A stretch of 58,559 nt of DNA from Taibaiella sp. (GTDB lineage: Bacteria > Bacteroidota > Bacteroidia > Chitinophagales > Chitinophagaceae), in the NCBI GenBank assembly GCA_021740995.1, contig JAIOYR010000013.1, positions 1 to 58,559 of the forward strand, in the 5' to 3' direction. Position numbers and translations under genes: made by a program. Positions 1 to 8,684 of this stretch are shown here, piece after piece (position 1 is the stretch's first letter; every line of letters begins with the position of its first letter). The notes below the pieces were generated by a model. The model had not been told where the DNA came from. It did not search any database and saw only the letters and a list, made by a program, of their open reading frames with translations.

Positions 1-1678
1 GAGCAATAGACGGCGCTGCACAAGTAGTGCAGGATAAACCAGTAGCACCGGAAACACCAACCCAACTGAATGTTGCACCCGGAGCAGCCGCAGAGAAAGA
101 AGCCGAGTTGCTCAAACAGACTGTAGCTGAAGACGAAGGCGAAATAGTAATAACAGGAAGAGAATTTACCGTAACAACCCTTGTAGCTGCACAGCCAGAA
201 GATAATGTGTAAGAAATAATAGATGTTCCAGCTGATGAGCCAGTAACAACACCTGACGAACTAATTGGTGCCACGGAAGTATTGGTACTAGTCCAGGTTC
301 CGCCAGCAACAGTATTTATAACAGTAGTATTGAAGCTTTGACAAACACTTGCTGGTCCTGTTATAGATGCAGGAGAAGCAAGGACACTTACTGATGTGGT
401 ATAGGTTAAGACACATCCAAATCCAGTACCATTATTAACAGTAACCGAATAGGAACCTGAACTGGATGTACCTATATCGGAAACACTCGCAGATGCAGTA
501 GAAGTGCCAATAATTGCAGCAGGCCCTTCCCACAAAAATGAAGTTACATTTGACGGGCTATTAGCAGTAAGTGTCAATGTACTACCGGCACATAAAGGTG
601 AATTAGTAGTAATTCCACTGATTGAAGGTGCAGCAGTAACAGTTACTGTCCTTGAAGAAAAACAACCACCTCCAACTGAATAGGTAATATTAGCAGTGCC
701 TGCACTTGCAGCAGTGAGAACACCTGTACCTGCAACAATAGAAGCCACAGCAGTATTGCTGCTACTCCATGTACCACTTGGTACCGTATTTGAAAATGTA
801 GTTGATGCACCTGTGCACATATTAGCGACACCTGTACTTGCTGGTGGGTTACTACAAAGTGGTGTTATTATAACCTGACCATTTCCACTACGGTAACTGG
901 CGGTAGTGGTACCACCGGTGACACCAGTTCCCGCAATAAATGAAGAACCGCCGGCACCACTACCCTGGAAACATCCACCTCCGCCATAATAACCGCCACC
1001 TCCGCCTGCCCCCCAGTTGTTGGTACAAGAATTACCACCAAAGCCAAAACCACCTGCCGTTGCACCTGTGCCAGAACAACTACCCGAACCAGGTGCTCCG
1101 CCGGCAGTTTGCGTGCCAGGCTGGCCGATATTTGCACTTGCTGTAGAACCGCAATAGTTACCGATCATCCCGGTAAGGCCACCACCACCACCACCATCTT
1201 CGCCGCATGCATATCCTGCACCACCACCTCCGGCGCCAACCAGCAGTCTGCTACTCAATGCGGCAAAACTACTTCCAGCAACAGTGCGAATATCACTGGC
1301 ACCTCCACCTCCGGAACCGCCACAACCACCCCCTACAGAGCCGTTACCACCGTCTGCACCTCCACCACTACTCAGACCGCCAAATACTGCAGTAGAACCG
1401 CAGGAACCGGACACCGGCTGCTGGCCCACATACACTTGAAGTATCTGACCAGGGGTAACAGCGACCGTTCCCTGTGCGCGTCCGCCCAAACCTCCAATTC
1501 TTGACGGGCTGGTGTAATTTCCACCTTGCGCTCCCGCAACATCAACGGCCAAGGAAGTGATACCTGCAGGGACAGTGTATGTCTGAACAGTACCGGTGTA
1601 GTTAAATGTTGTTGTTTGTGCATAGGTAAAAAGAACACTGATGCAAAACATTAATAACAAAAAGTAGATTTTTCTCAT
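1..1678 (-). CDS. Secreted glycine-rich protein with Ig-like (Big_2-type) repeats, 3' end outside window
   Basis: Reading the minus strand from the ATG at 1678 gives an open frame of 559 codons that runs off the window. Residues 1-20 are a signal peptide ending at YAQ. Residues about 24-270 form a glycine-rich domain opening with FNYTGTVQTYTVPAG and VDVAGAQGG and holding poly-Gly runs with paired cysteines, the pattern of the ALK/LTK-type glycine-rich domain (PF12810 family). After it come Ser/Thr-rich Ig-like repeats of the Big_2 type, with phrases such as WSSSNTAVASIV and WTSTNTSVAPISSSG. Such proteins in Bacteroidota are usually large, secreted by the type IX system and act as adhesins or matrix proteins; that role is inferred. 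The C-terminal sorting domain would lie outside. Only short shadow frames exist on the other strand. Confidence 0.85.
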   Translation of the reverse strand, partial: MRKIYFLLLMFCISVLFTYAQTTTFNYTGTVQTYTVPAGITSLAVDVAGAQGGNYTSPSRIGGLGGRAQGTVAVTPGQILQVYVGQQPVSGSCGSTAVFGGLSSGGGADGGNGSVGGGCGGSGGGGASDIRTVAGSSFAALSSRLLVGAGGGGAGYACGEDGGGGGGLTGMIGNYCGSTASANIGQPGTQTAGGAPGSGSCSGTGATAGGFGFGGNSCTNNWGAGGGGGYYGGGGCFQGSGAGGSSFIAGTGVTGGTTTASYRSGNGQVIITPLCSNPPASTGVANMCTGASTTFSNTVPSGTWSSSNTAVASIVAGTGVLTAASAGTANITYSVGGGCFSSRTVTVTAAPSISGITTNSPLCAGSTLTLTANSPSNVTSFLWEGPAAIIGTSTASASVSDIGTSSSGSYSVTVNNGTGFGCVLTYTTSVSVLASPASITGPASVCQSFNTTVINTVAGGTWTSTNTSVAPISSSGVVTGSSAGTSIISYTLSSGCAATRVVTVNSLPVITISPSSSATVCLSNSASFSAAAPGATFSWVGVSGATGLSCTTCAAPSIA

Positions 1679-2000
1679 TTTTTCGGAATTTTACGTAATG
1701 GTAAATACAATTTAACTTTCAATTATTTTGAAGTGAGTAATAGTTTTGTTTAAAGTTAAAATTTAACCTCAAAAAAACAAAATTCAACGCAAAATTTGTT
1801 AAGGGAAAATACATTTATATTATTACGAAACGTACCGACAAAATACAAGACTACAATCTTGCAGTTAAATGGGCTATTTTACTTTTAACTAATTTATTTT
1901 ATATACTAAATATTTACATGTATTATGATAAAAATAAATAATTAAAGATTGCTAAATATTCACAAAAAGAAAGTAGACAGCATTTTTCAAAAGGACATAA

Positions 2001-2032
2001 AAAAAGAGCACCTAGTGAAAGATGCTCTTTTT
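2001..2032 (-). terminator. Rho-independent terminator of the cold-shock gene
   Basis: A 10 bp perfect stem, AAAAAGAGCA at 2001-2010 against TGCTCTTTTT at 2023-2032, encloses a 12 nt loop. On the minus strand it ends in a T-run and lies 24 bp after the csp stop. The A/T-tailed stem could act in both directions, also insulating the glycine-rich gene. Confidence 0.8.
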
Positions 2033-2055
2033 CCAAATGATTATTATGAATAAGA

Positions 2056-2247
2056 TCAGATAACTTTTACGTTTACTGCATTTAATCCTTTTTTACCATT
2101 TTGAACTTCATAAGAAACTTTATCGTTTTCACGAATTTCATCATAAAGACCTGAAACGTGAACGAAAATGTCCTCTCCACCGTTAGATGGGGAAATGAAA
2201 CCAAATCCTTTAGTTCCATTGAAAAATTTAACTGTACCTTCTTGCAT
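2056..2247 (-). CDS. Cold-shock domain protein (CspA family)
   Basis: The 63-residue product starts MQEGTVKFFNGTKGFGFI and continues with DIFVHVSGL, the RNP1 (KGFGFI) and RNP2 (DIFVH) motifs of the single-stranded RNA/DNA-binding cold-shock fold. It would act as an RNA chaperone in the cytoplasm. Length is the usual 63-70 residues. A longer upstream frame (to 2454) exists but the residues before MQEG have no family match, and a -7 box at 2273-2280 lies between, so I start at 2247. Monocistronic, followed by its own terminator at 2001-2032. Confidence 0.95.
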   Translation of the reverse strand: MQEGTVKFFNGTKGFGFISPSNGGEDIFVHVSGLYDEIRENDKVSYEVQNGKKGLNAVNVKVI

Positions 2248-2272
2248 TTTACTGTTTTTAAAAAATGAAACA

Positions 2273-2280
2273 CAAAGGTA
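2273..2280 (-). promoter_or_regulatory. Bacteroidota -7 box (TACCTTTG) of csp
   Basis: On the minus strand TACCTTTG fits the TAnnTTTG primary sigma consensus of Bacteroidota, 25 bp before the csp ATG. It implies a leader of about 20 nt, so no long thermosensor leader of the enterobacterial cspA kind. No good -33 TTG is seen at the usual spacing. Confidence 0.6.
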
Positions 2281-2507
2281 AACAAAAAAATGAATAAATG
2301 ATAAAGTATTTTTTGAAAAGCAAAAAATGTTACTTTTTCTAACTACAAATTGCAGATTGTAGCACAATGGACATAACAGTGGAAACGCTAACAAAAAGAA
2401 CAGAGTACTATTAACTAACACTGCGTTACAGAAAAAACGAAAAAAGTTTTTCAATAAGACTACGTCCTAAAAGAATAACTATTTTTTACTTTTCAAACAT
2501 GAAGATT

Positions 2508-2515
2508 TACTTTTG
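2508..2515 (+). promoter_or_regulatory. Bacteroidota -7 box (TACTTTTG) of purA
   Basis: TACTTTTG fits TAnnTTTG and lies 55 bp before the purA ATG. The predicted leader contains a tandem repeat of the 10-mer CCGGAAAATA at 2538-2547 and 2548-2557. No purine riboswitch fold is recognisable in the short leader. Confidence 0.55.
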
Positions 2516-2570
2516 AACTTTGGAATAAATTTCTCAACCGGAAAATACCGGAAAATATAACTGAAACAAC

Positions 2571-3839
2571 ATGGTAGATGTTTTGTTGGGTTTGCAATGG
2601 GGCGATGAAGGCAAGGGTAAAATAGTAGATTTTCTTGCCGAGCAATATGATGTAATAGCAAGATTTCAGGGTGGTCCTAATGCCGGACATACGCTGTATA
2701 TCAACAATGAAAAGGTAGTACTGCACACCATTCCATCGGGTGTTTTTCAGGGCCATTGCCTGAACCTGATAGGCAATGGCGTGGTAATAGACCCGGTAAC
2801 ACTGAGCAAAGAAATAGATAAAATATTACCGCTCTGTCCTGATTTGCTAAAGCGCTTGTTTGTATCGCAGAAAGCGCATCTGATATTGCCAACTCACCGT
2901 GCACTGGATGCTGCATCAGAATCGGCGAAAGGTACGGATAAAATCGGATCAACACTCAAAGGCATAGGACCTGCTTACATGGATAAAACCGGTAGAAATG
3001 GCCTAAGGGTTGGCGATATTCTGACACCGGGATTCAAAGAAAAGTACGACAAGCTAAAACAAAAGCATAAGCAGCTACTGCGGCAATATGGGGGCACGCC
3101 TATAGAGTGGGAAGAATGGGAACAACCTTTCTTTGAAGCGGTAGAGCGTATGCGCTTCCTGCAGATTGTAAATGCTGAATACTGGCTGGATAACCACCTG
3201 AAAAATGGCAAAAGAGTATTGGCAGAAGGCGCACAGGGAAGTATGCTGGATATAGACTTTGGTACCTATCCATTTGTAACATCGTCTAATACAATTGCTG
3301 CAGGGGTTTGCAGTGGTCTGGGTATAGCACCATCCCGTATAGGAGATGTTTATGGTATCACTAAAGCATATTGTACCAGAGTAGGCAGCGGCCCGTTTCC
3401 TACTGAGCTGGAAGATGAAACAGGAGCAGCACTGAGAGCTGCAGGGCATGAATTTGGAGCAACAACCGGCAGACCACGCAGATGTGGCTGGCTGGATCTT
3501 GTGGCATTGCGCTATGCAGTAATGCTCAGTGGTGTAACGAAACTAATCATCACCAAAACAGACGTACTGGACAACTTTACACCGCTCAAAGCTGCAACCG
3601 GATACACGGTGCATGGTGTAGCAACAAAAGAAATGCCTTTTGACTTGTGTGATGAGCATATTAGTCCATTATACGCTATTTTTGATGGCTGGAAAACACC
3701 AGTGAGTAGCTGCAGCAATTATGATGAACTACCGCAGGCTTTCAAAGAGTACTGTACCTTTATAGAAGGTTATCTGGAAACAAAGATATCGCACATATCA
3801 AATGGCACAGGCAGAAACCAGCTAATAGTTATTTCTTAA
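2571..3839 (+). CDS. purA: Adenylosuccinate synthetase
   Basis: This 422-residue enzyme joins IMP and aspartate with GTP to make adenylosuccinate, the first committed step to AMP. The start shows the GTP-binding loop GDEGKGK at residues 11-17 and the IMP-site motif GPNAGHT at 35-41; further on are TGRPRRCGW and TKTDVLD, all typical of PurA. Length matches the family (420-430). A promoter sits at 2508-2515. The ATG at 2571 directly begins the conserved core (MVDVLLGLQWGDEGKGK), so the start is secure. It is followed after 84 bp by the acidic-protein gene on the same strand; no terminator is obvious between them. Confidence 0.98.
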   Translation: MVDVLLGLQWGDEGKGKIVDFLAEQYDVIARFQGGPNAGHTLYINNEKVVLHTIPSGVFQGHCLNLIGNGVVIDPVTLSKEIDKILPLCPDLLKRLFVSQKAHLILPTHRALDAASESAKGTDKIGSTLKGIGPAYMDKTGRNGLRVGDILTPGFKEKYDKLKQKHKQLLRQYGGTPIEWEEWEQPFFEAVERMRFLQIVNAEYWLDNHLKNGKRVLAEGAQGSMLDIDFGTYPFVTSSNTIAAGVCSGLGIAPSRIGDVYGITKAYCTRVGSGPFPTELEDETGAALRAAGHEFGATTGRPRRCGWLDLVALRYAVMLSGVTKLIITKTDVLDNFTPLKAATGYTVHGVATKEMPFDLCDEHISPLYAIFDGWKTPVSSCSNYDELPQAFKEYCTFIEGYLETKISHISNGTGRNQLIVIS

Positions 3840-3923
3840 GAAAAATAATATCTTTTTAATTCAAAAAAAAATTTGGCAAATTCGTGAAACTATTAAAATT
3901 TTACGGCATCAAGATACAGAGCT

Positions 3924-4415
3924 ATGAAATCAAATACTGACAAAAAGACGACAGCAAAAAAAAGTGCTGGCACAACACCTGCTGCAGCATCAAAAAAAGC
4001 AGCTCCAAAAACTAAAAAGGAGGCTTTGGAAGACGATGATGATGACGATGATCTGGATGAGATAACCGATGCTCCTGCAAAGAAATCAGCAGCAGCTAAA
4101 AAGAAAAAAGACGATGCTCCGAAAGGCGCGAAAGCATCTAAAAAAACTGCGAAAAGCAAGAGTGACGATGATGATGATGATGATGACGATGACGACAATG
4201 ATGATGACATAGATGATGCCGACGACGATTTCAACAAAGAAGACGATGACTTTGATATAGAAAAAGAATTCGAAGAATTTGATTTACCTAAGTCTAAGAG
4301 TAAAGCACCTAAGAAGAAGTCGGGCAAGGATGATGATTTTGATGAGGAATTTAAAGACCTTGGGTTCTTTACAGAAGGTGCGGGAGGATTTGATGATGAC
4401 GATGATGACTTCTAA
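3924..4415 (+). CDS. Asp/Lys-rich low-complexity protein of unknown function
   Basis: The 163-residue product is almost wholly low complexity: Lys/Ala-rich blocks (residues 8-37, 51-80) alternate with poly-Asp runs (38-44, 81-98) and a DDDDDDF end. A short region of mixed composition, FDIEKEFEEFDLP at about 112-124 and FKDLGFFTEGAGGF near the C-terminus, may be the only ordered part. No signal peptide. Lys/Ala/Pro-rich blocks resemble bacterial histone H1-like nucleoid proteins and the acid runs resemble eukaryotic nucleolar or histone chaperones; this is similarity of composition only. It sits between purA and pabB on the same strand. The opposite-strand frame here is a shadow produced by GAT/GAC repeats. 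I do not recognise a family. Confidence 0.75.
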   Translation: MKSNTDKKTTAKKSAGTTPAAASKKAAPKTKKEALEDDDDDDDLDEITDAPAKKSAAAKKKKDDAPKGAKASKKTAKSKSDDDDDDDDDDDNDDDIDDADDDFNKEDDDFDIEKEFEEFDLPKSKSKAPKKKSGKDDDFDEEFKDLGFFTEGAGGFDDDDDDF

Positions 4416-4483
4416 TTCTATCTAGTGCTATGCTTTTCTTTCTATAGATTGAATATGTAGCTGTCGTTTTATTTGATAAAGAA

Positions 4484-5809
4484 ATGAGTAACACGCAGCA
4501 GTTGTTAAGAAATATAGCCACTTACGAGATAACACCTGCAAATGCAGGAACAATGAAAATAAGGATGCTGAATTGGGCACAACAATTCAGCATCCTTATT
4601 TTTTTGGATAGTAACAACTACCCCAGCCTATACGCGGGTTATGAATGCTTGCTGGCTGCCGGCGCTAACCAGGTGATAGGTGGCAAGGACAATGGCACGC
4701 TACTGCAATTGCAGCAGGCACATGATACGCAACCCGACTGGATGTTTGGGCATATTTGTTATGATTATAAAAACGTGACTGAACCAGGCTTATCATCGCG
4801 CCATGCGGCGAATCATGGCTTTCCGCTACTACAGTTTTTTGTACCGGAAACTGTATGCTACATGAACCGGGAACAAAGTGCTCTAACCATAGAAAGCTTT
4901 GGTGATCCGGCGCAGATACTCAGCGAAATTATGGCTACATCAGCCACTGCTGCTGCAACTATATTACCACACTCGTTTAGCGGCACCACTGATAAAGCGT
5001 CTTACATAAATACCATAGCTAAGCTGCGTAAACATATAGCCGATGGCGACTGCTACGAAATAAACTATTGTACCGGTGGACACGCAGAAAACGCAGCCGT
5101 AAACCCGCTACAAACCTTTCATGCGCTCAATAATATATCGCCGGCACCATTCGCCGCCTTCTACCGGCTGGATCACCTATATATGATGTGCGCCAGCCCC
5201 GAGCGATACCTGCGTAAAGAAGGCGCTCAGATACTATCACAACCCATAAAAGGAACCGCCAGACGTGACAAAGACCCGGGTAAAGACAACCTGATAAAAC
5301 AAACACTGCAAAACGATATAAAGGAACGTGCAGAAAATGTGATGATTGTGGACCTGGTGCGCAATGACCTGGCCCGCTGCTGCAAAACAGGCTCTGTGCA
5401 GGTAGATGAATTGTTTGGTATCTACTCCTTCCCGCAGGTGCACCAGATGATATCTACAGTGAGTGGTCTATTAAATGAGGACGCAACATTCACAGAGGCT
5501 ATTAGCGCTACATTCCCTATGGGCAGCATGACCGGTGCACCAAAGTATAAAGTGATGCAACTGATAGAGCAGTATGAAGTAATACGAAGAGAGTTGTTTT
5601 CGGGCACGGTAGGCTATATAACACCCAGCGGCGATTTTGATTTCAATGTTATTATCCGCAGCTTGTTTTACAATGAAGAGACCAGTTATCTTTCTTACCA
5701 GGCCGGCGGAGCAATCACTTTCGACAGTGTACCAGAAAGCGAATGGGAAGAAATGCGGCTGAAGGCATGGGCAATGGAAAGAATATTTTCAGAAAAAAAT
5801 ACCGGGTGA
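4484..5809 (+). CDS. pabB: Aminodeoxychorismate synthase component I
   Basis: A 441-residue chorismate-utilising enzyme. Residues 252-260 read SQPIKGTAR; the Lys at 256 in the PIKGT motif is the residue that distinguishes PabB from anthranilate synthase TrpE (PIAGT), so this should make 4-amino-4-deoxychorismate for folate. Other family marks are the VDLVRNDLAR stretch, GSMTGAPK at 347-354 and GTVGYI. The N-terminal 100 residues are less conserved, as usual for this family. The start is ATG at 4484, 68 bp after the acidic protein gene. A glutaminase partner (PabA) is not in the window. A weak hairpin (CTTACAAA/TTTGTAAG, 5847-5869) follows. Confidence 0.92.
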   Translation: MSNTQQLLRNIATYEITPANAGTMKIRMLNWAQQFSILIFLDSNNYPSLYAGYECLLAAGANQVIGGKDNGTLLQLQQAHDTQPDWMFGHICYDYKNVTEPGLSSRHAANHGFPLLQFFVPETVCYMNREQSALTIESFGDPAQILSEIMATSATAAATILPHSFSGTTDKASYINTIAKLRKHIADGDCYEINYCTGGHAENAAVNPLQTFHALNNISPAPFAAFYRLDHLYMMCASPERYLRKEGAQILSQPIKGTARRDKDPGKDNLIKQTLQNDIKERAENVMIVDLVRNDLARCCKTGSVQVDELFGIYSFPQVHQMISTVSGLLNEDATFTEAISATFPMGSMTGAPKYKVMQLIEQYEVIRRELFSGTVGYITPSGDFDFNVIIRSLFYNEETSYLSYQAGGAITFDSVPESEWEEMRLKAWAMERIFSEKNTG

Positions 5810-5907
5810 ATTTAGCGGAAATACAAGCGTTATGTAGTATTCTTGACTTACAAAACCGATATTTGTAAGCAGACTACTTGCTTTTATCATACGATACGTT
5901 GTGAAAA

Positions 5908-6525
5908 ATGACTAAGAAAACCATTTTACTACCTACCCTTTTAGCTATACTGTACCTATCGTGCTGCCATGTGGCGGTGGCACAATACCTTGCGCCCAAA
6001 ATGTCTATTCACCTTACGAATCCTGCCAGCCTGCTATCAAAAGGCGGTGTAAGGCTTCAGTACCGGCTAAATCAGGAACACTCTGTATTAGTGAGTTACA
6101 GATGGTATTGGGGGATTTTCCCCGGATATCAGGGCTCTGTAGCCTACCAGCACTACTTTCGCTCATGGGAGCGCTCAGAGGCGTTTTTTTATGGCAAAGT
6201 AGGTGTAGGTAGTGCCACTTACAACGCCAAACCGTACTTTGCCGGATATGATGCACCATTCAACGACCCTGGAAGCTATGGCTTTGTAGGGGCAGGAGCA
6301 GGTAAGCGGTATAATTTCGGTCCGTTTTTTATAGAAGCTAATGTGGGTCTGAAGTTTGCCGGACTATTAGAAAAAAGGCAGAATTATAACGAGAATCTTT
6401 TCTACACACTGGGACCTGCATCTCTTATAGACTGTGGTCTGCATTTCGGGCTACAGTTTTTCAATGAAAGCAGATATATGCATCACAAGACATTTGGGCC
6501 GCTCAGACACTCCAGATCGTGGTAA
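5908..6525 (+). CDS. Exported outer-membrane beta-barrel-like protein, unknown function
   Basis: 205 residues with an N-terminal signal sequence (hydrophobic 6-20, cleavage likely after VAVA at 25). The mature part has alternating aromatic/hydrophobic strands such as GGVRLQYRL, VLVSYRWYW, SVAYQHYF, FFYGKVGVGSATY and FFIEANVGLKF, typical of small outer-membrane barrels of Bacteroidota. Glycine and aromatic content supports this. No named family recognised. It stands alone, 98 bp after pabB and 23 bp before the convergent GNAT gene. A near-consensus -7 (GATATTTG at 5859-5866) overlaps the pabB hairpin. Confidence 0.75.
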   Translation: MTKKTILLPTLLAILYLSCCHVAVAQYLAPKMSIHLTNPASLLSKGGVRLQYRLNQEHSVLVSYRWYWGIFPGYQGSVAYQHYFRSWERSEAFFYGKVGVGSATYNAKPYFAGYDAPFNDPGSYGFVGAGAGKRYNFGPFFIEANVGLKFAGLLEKRQNYNENLFYTLGPASLIDCGLHFGLQFFNESRYMHHKTFGPLRHSRSW

Positions 6526-6548
6526 AAGGAGGTGGGCAGACTATAAAA

Positions 6549-7106
6549 TCAGCAAGCCATAGCTATCTGCTTTAGCAATTCCTCACGGGTAATCCTGTAT
6601 ATCTTTACAGCTATTCCTTTATAGTCCGGCAAGGTCTTGTGAATCCGCATTCCGTTGTTCTCAGCAACCTTTACAGAAAGGAAGTTATCGGTATGAATAA
6701 TAGAATATAGTTCATCCTTATAGCTATGTGAGAAGGCGTAGTCTTTGCATTTCTTAGCTGCTTCGGATGCATAACCCATGCCGCAATGCTGGGGCAATAA
6801 TGAATACCCAATTTCCATAATTTCTTCACCCGCCAGCTCCTGTATCAGCAATCCACATTGACCTATCAGTTTACCACTATCTTTAGCTATCAATGCATTC
6901 ATGCCGCCGGTGCCGTTAGCAGACCGAGCCATTGCCTTCTCAAACCAAAAATCGCAACACTCCTTAGTAGTAGCAAGATGCTCCAAAGCCAGAAAGCGCA
7001 CAGTATCTCTGTTGCCGAAAAGGCCCAACCATTCATCATAATCACTATCCTGTAGCAATCTAAATCTCAGCCTTTCTGTTTCTTATCCGGTAAGCAAATA
7101 CTTCAT
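6549..7106 (-). pseudogene. GNAT (RimJ/RimL-type) N-acetyltransferase broken by an early in-frame TAA
   Basis: From the ATG at 7106 the frame reads MKYLLTG, then TAA at 7083-7085, then without a shift ETERLRFRLLQDSDYDEW and the rest of a normal acetyltransferase. ETERLRFR is the canonical N-terminal strand of RimJ/RimL-like GNAT enzymes, so the TAA interrupts a conserved segment. The remaining frame has the acetyl-CoA-binding region QHCGMGYASEA and ends with the usual NNGMRIHK. The longest uninterrupted frame would begin at TTG 7058 and lack the first strand. A -7 box at 7111-7118 supports the ATG at 7106. One substitution (for example CAA to TAA) would explain it. Recent inactivation, sequencing error, or reinitiation at TTG are the options. 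Confidence 0.75.
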
Positions 7107-7110
7107 ATAA

Positions 7111-7118
7111 CAAAGCTA
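7111..7118 (-). promoter_or_regulatory. -7 box (TAGCTTTG) of the GNAT gene
   Basis: TAGCTTTG on the minus strand lies only 4 bp before the ATG at 7106, so transcription would begin at or next to the start codon, giving a leaderless or nearly leaderless message. Confidence 0.5.
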
Positions 7119-7274
7119 CGTTTTGAGTGGGAAATTTATTGGAATCTAGCAGAGAGGGCATTTCAAGTTAAATGAATAGGTGTTGAATCTGAAATACCCT
7201 ATTCGGAGAAAAGTGATAGAAAATGAGAGAGAAGACAAGTATCGCTTTTCGCTCTGACGCTCTCCGCTCTCATT

Positions 7275-7291
7275 TTTGTGCCCGGGACTGG
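7275..7291 (+). repeat. Distal att-like copy of the tRNA-Leu 3' end
   Basis: TTTGTGCCCGGGACTGG matches 9814-9830 exactly (17/17), including the last acceptor and T-arm bases of tRNA-Leu. Just outside it, AAAATGAGAG at 7220-7229 and CTCTCATTTT at 7267-7276 form an inverted repeat which may be the GNAT gene's terminator. Confidence 0.7.
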
Positions 7292-7373
7292 CAAACATAT
7301 TATTAATTGTGTAATATGTAATGATATAATTAATAATATATTATCTTATAATTTTCATTACTTTCAAATTACT

Positions 7374-7394
7374 AGGGACATTAGGGGGACAAAA
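7374..7394 (+). repeat. Left inner repeat of the putative element
   Basis: AGGGACA, then T, then TAGGGGGACAAAA. It matches 9695-9715 at 20 of 21 positions in direct orientation. It lies 82 bp inside the left tRNA fragment, in an otherwise very AT-rich stretch (7292-7481) that holds no gene I can see. An integrase arm-type binding site is a possibility. Confidence 0.6.
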
Positions 7395-7481
7395 TGTAAC
7401 ATAAAGCTAAGTATTTGACCATATCGGAGGGAAAACTGATTGCACACCTTCTGTATCAAATGCACATTGCAATAACCTACC

Positions 7482-8660
7482 TTAAGGTGATTTTTTTACT
7501 GCCTTATTGGTTGGTACTTTTTTCCCTTGATTAGGATATTGGAAATCTTTAATACTTTTTAATAGACCATTATCAAAAGTAAGTTCAATGCCAAGATACA
7601 ACCATTGTTCAATTGATTCACCTGATTTTTTTATGACATGTATTTTAGTCGGCTTCCCTAATGAAACGCTGCACATTTCTTTTGACATACCAACAAATAC
7701 ACGCCCCAGCAAAATTGAATCAAAATTATTTGAGCCAAATTTACTTCTATACATATTTGCCTCTTTATCAGAAAACACCTTGCCATAAATATACTCACCA
7801 AGCCATTCACCATAATGAGAAATAATGGCCTTTCTCCCAAAAGAATCCATGAGAATTGGGCTAATCCTGTAAAATTTATCTTCTATCGTCAATCCAACAC
7901 ATTTCCATATTTCCCCTACGTTACTTTCCACATTTTTACCTGTCTCAATATCTTTAGCTCCACGCAACCAATCATCTGCAAAAACATACTTGTTACCGAT
8001 AAGTAGCTGTCTCACTTTTTCAAAATAACCAAGAACAATAAAAGGGAAAAAAAACCTGTCCTTAGAGTTGTATTTAAAATAAACGATATCACCGCTCACC
8101 TGCTCCCTAAGTTTGAAAAAACAATGACCGTTAAAAAAGAAATTACTGTCTATAAGTTTCAAATTCTTATTAATCTCAATCGCTAACTTCTTACTCTTGG
8201 CATCTTCCTTTCCCGTAATTATCTTAATGTCCTTCAAAGCCTCTTTAGCAACTCTATAATATTCAATGTCGGGACTTGGCAAAACTTCTAATACTTCAAA
8301 ATACTTACCGACTAATTCATCATAAGAAGAATTGAAACTCCCCTGATTGGGCTTATATGGATTGACAACATAATTGTCCTCACCATATAGGCCACTACCA
8401 TTTGTTATATAAAAATCTCGAAATCCATATTCACGCATGTCGCTCACTATCCCTTTTAAATAGAAGGATTGACCAACATACATGGACACATTTCTACCTA
8501 AAAAATTTTGTAAGCTGTCATAATATTTGAGAGTTTCTTTTTCAAATAACACCTCGACATTTCCAGTCCTTGGAATTTTTGTAATAGTGATTTGTGCATC
8601 GGCTTTATAAAATGCAACTACAGCTAAAACAAAAAAGGAAATGCAGATAGTTTGCTTCAT
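7482..8660 (-). CDS. Exported protein of unknown function (element gene 1)
   Basis: 392 residues from the ATG at 8660. The N-terminus MKQTICISFFVLAVVAF is a signal sequence with cleavage likely after ADA (about 22). The rest mixes short beta-rich stretches and Lys-rich segments: NVSMYVGQSFYLKGIV, DFYITNGSGLYGEDNYVV, a SmpA/OmlA-like look near the end (VGMSKEMCSVSLGKPTKI, then EQWLYLGIELTFDNGLLKSI), the turn pattern of a small lipoprotein-type BamE fold, seen here only as resemblance. A longer frame starts at 8687 but that ATG lies in the -7 box at 8685-8692, which argues for 8660. AT-rich relative to the chromosome around it. No family assigned. Confidence 0.8.
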   Translation of the reverse strand: MKQTICISFFVLAVVAFYKADAQITITKIPRTGNVEVLFEKETLKYYDSLQNFLGRNVSMYVGQSFYLKGIVSDMREYGFRDFYITNGSGLYGEDNYVVNPYKPNQGSFNSSYDELVGKYFEVLEVLPSPDIEYYRVAKEALKDIKIITGKEDAKSKKLAIEINKNLKLIDSNFFFNGHCFFKLREQVSGDIVYFKYNSKDRFFFPFIVLGYFEKVRQLLIGNKYVFADDWLRGAKDIETGKNVESNVGEIWKCVGLTIEDKFYRISPILMDSFGRKAIISHYGEWLGEYIYGKVFSDKEANMYRSKFGSNNFDSILLGRVFVGMSKEMCSVSLGKPTKIHVIKKSGESIEQWLYLGIELTFDNGLLKSIKDFQYPNQGKKVPTNKAVKKSP

Positions 8661-8684
8661 ACGGGAATCGTTGTCATAAACATA

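Noticed and set aside
2248-2570. CspA-type thermosensor leader for csp
   Set aside because: The -7 box at 2273-2280 leaves a leader of only about 20 nt.
3893-4327. 144-codon minus-strand frame rich in Ser/Leu opposite the acidic protein
   Set aside because: It is the complement of GAT/GAC and AAA repeats and has no start context or family match.
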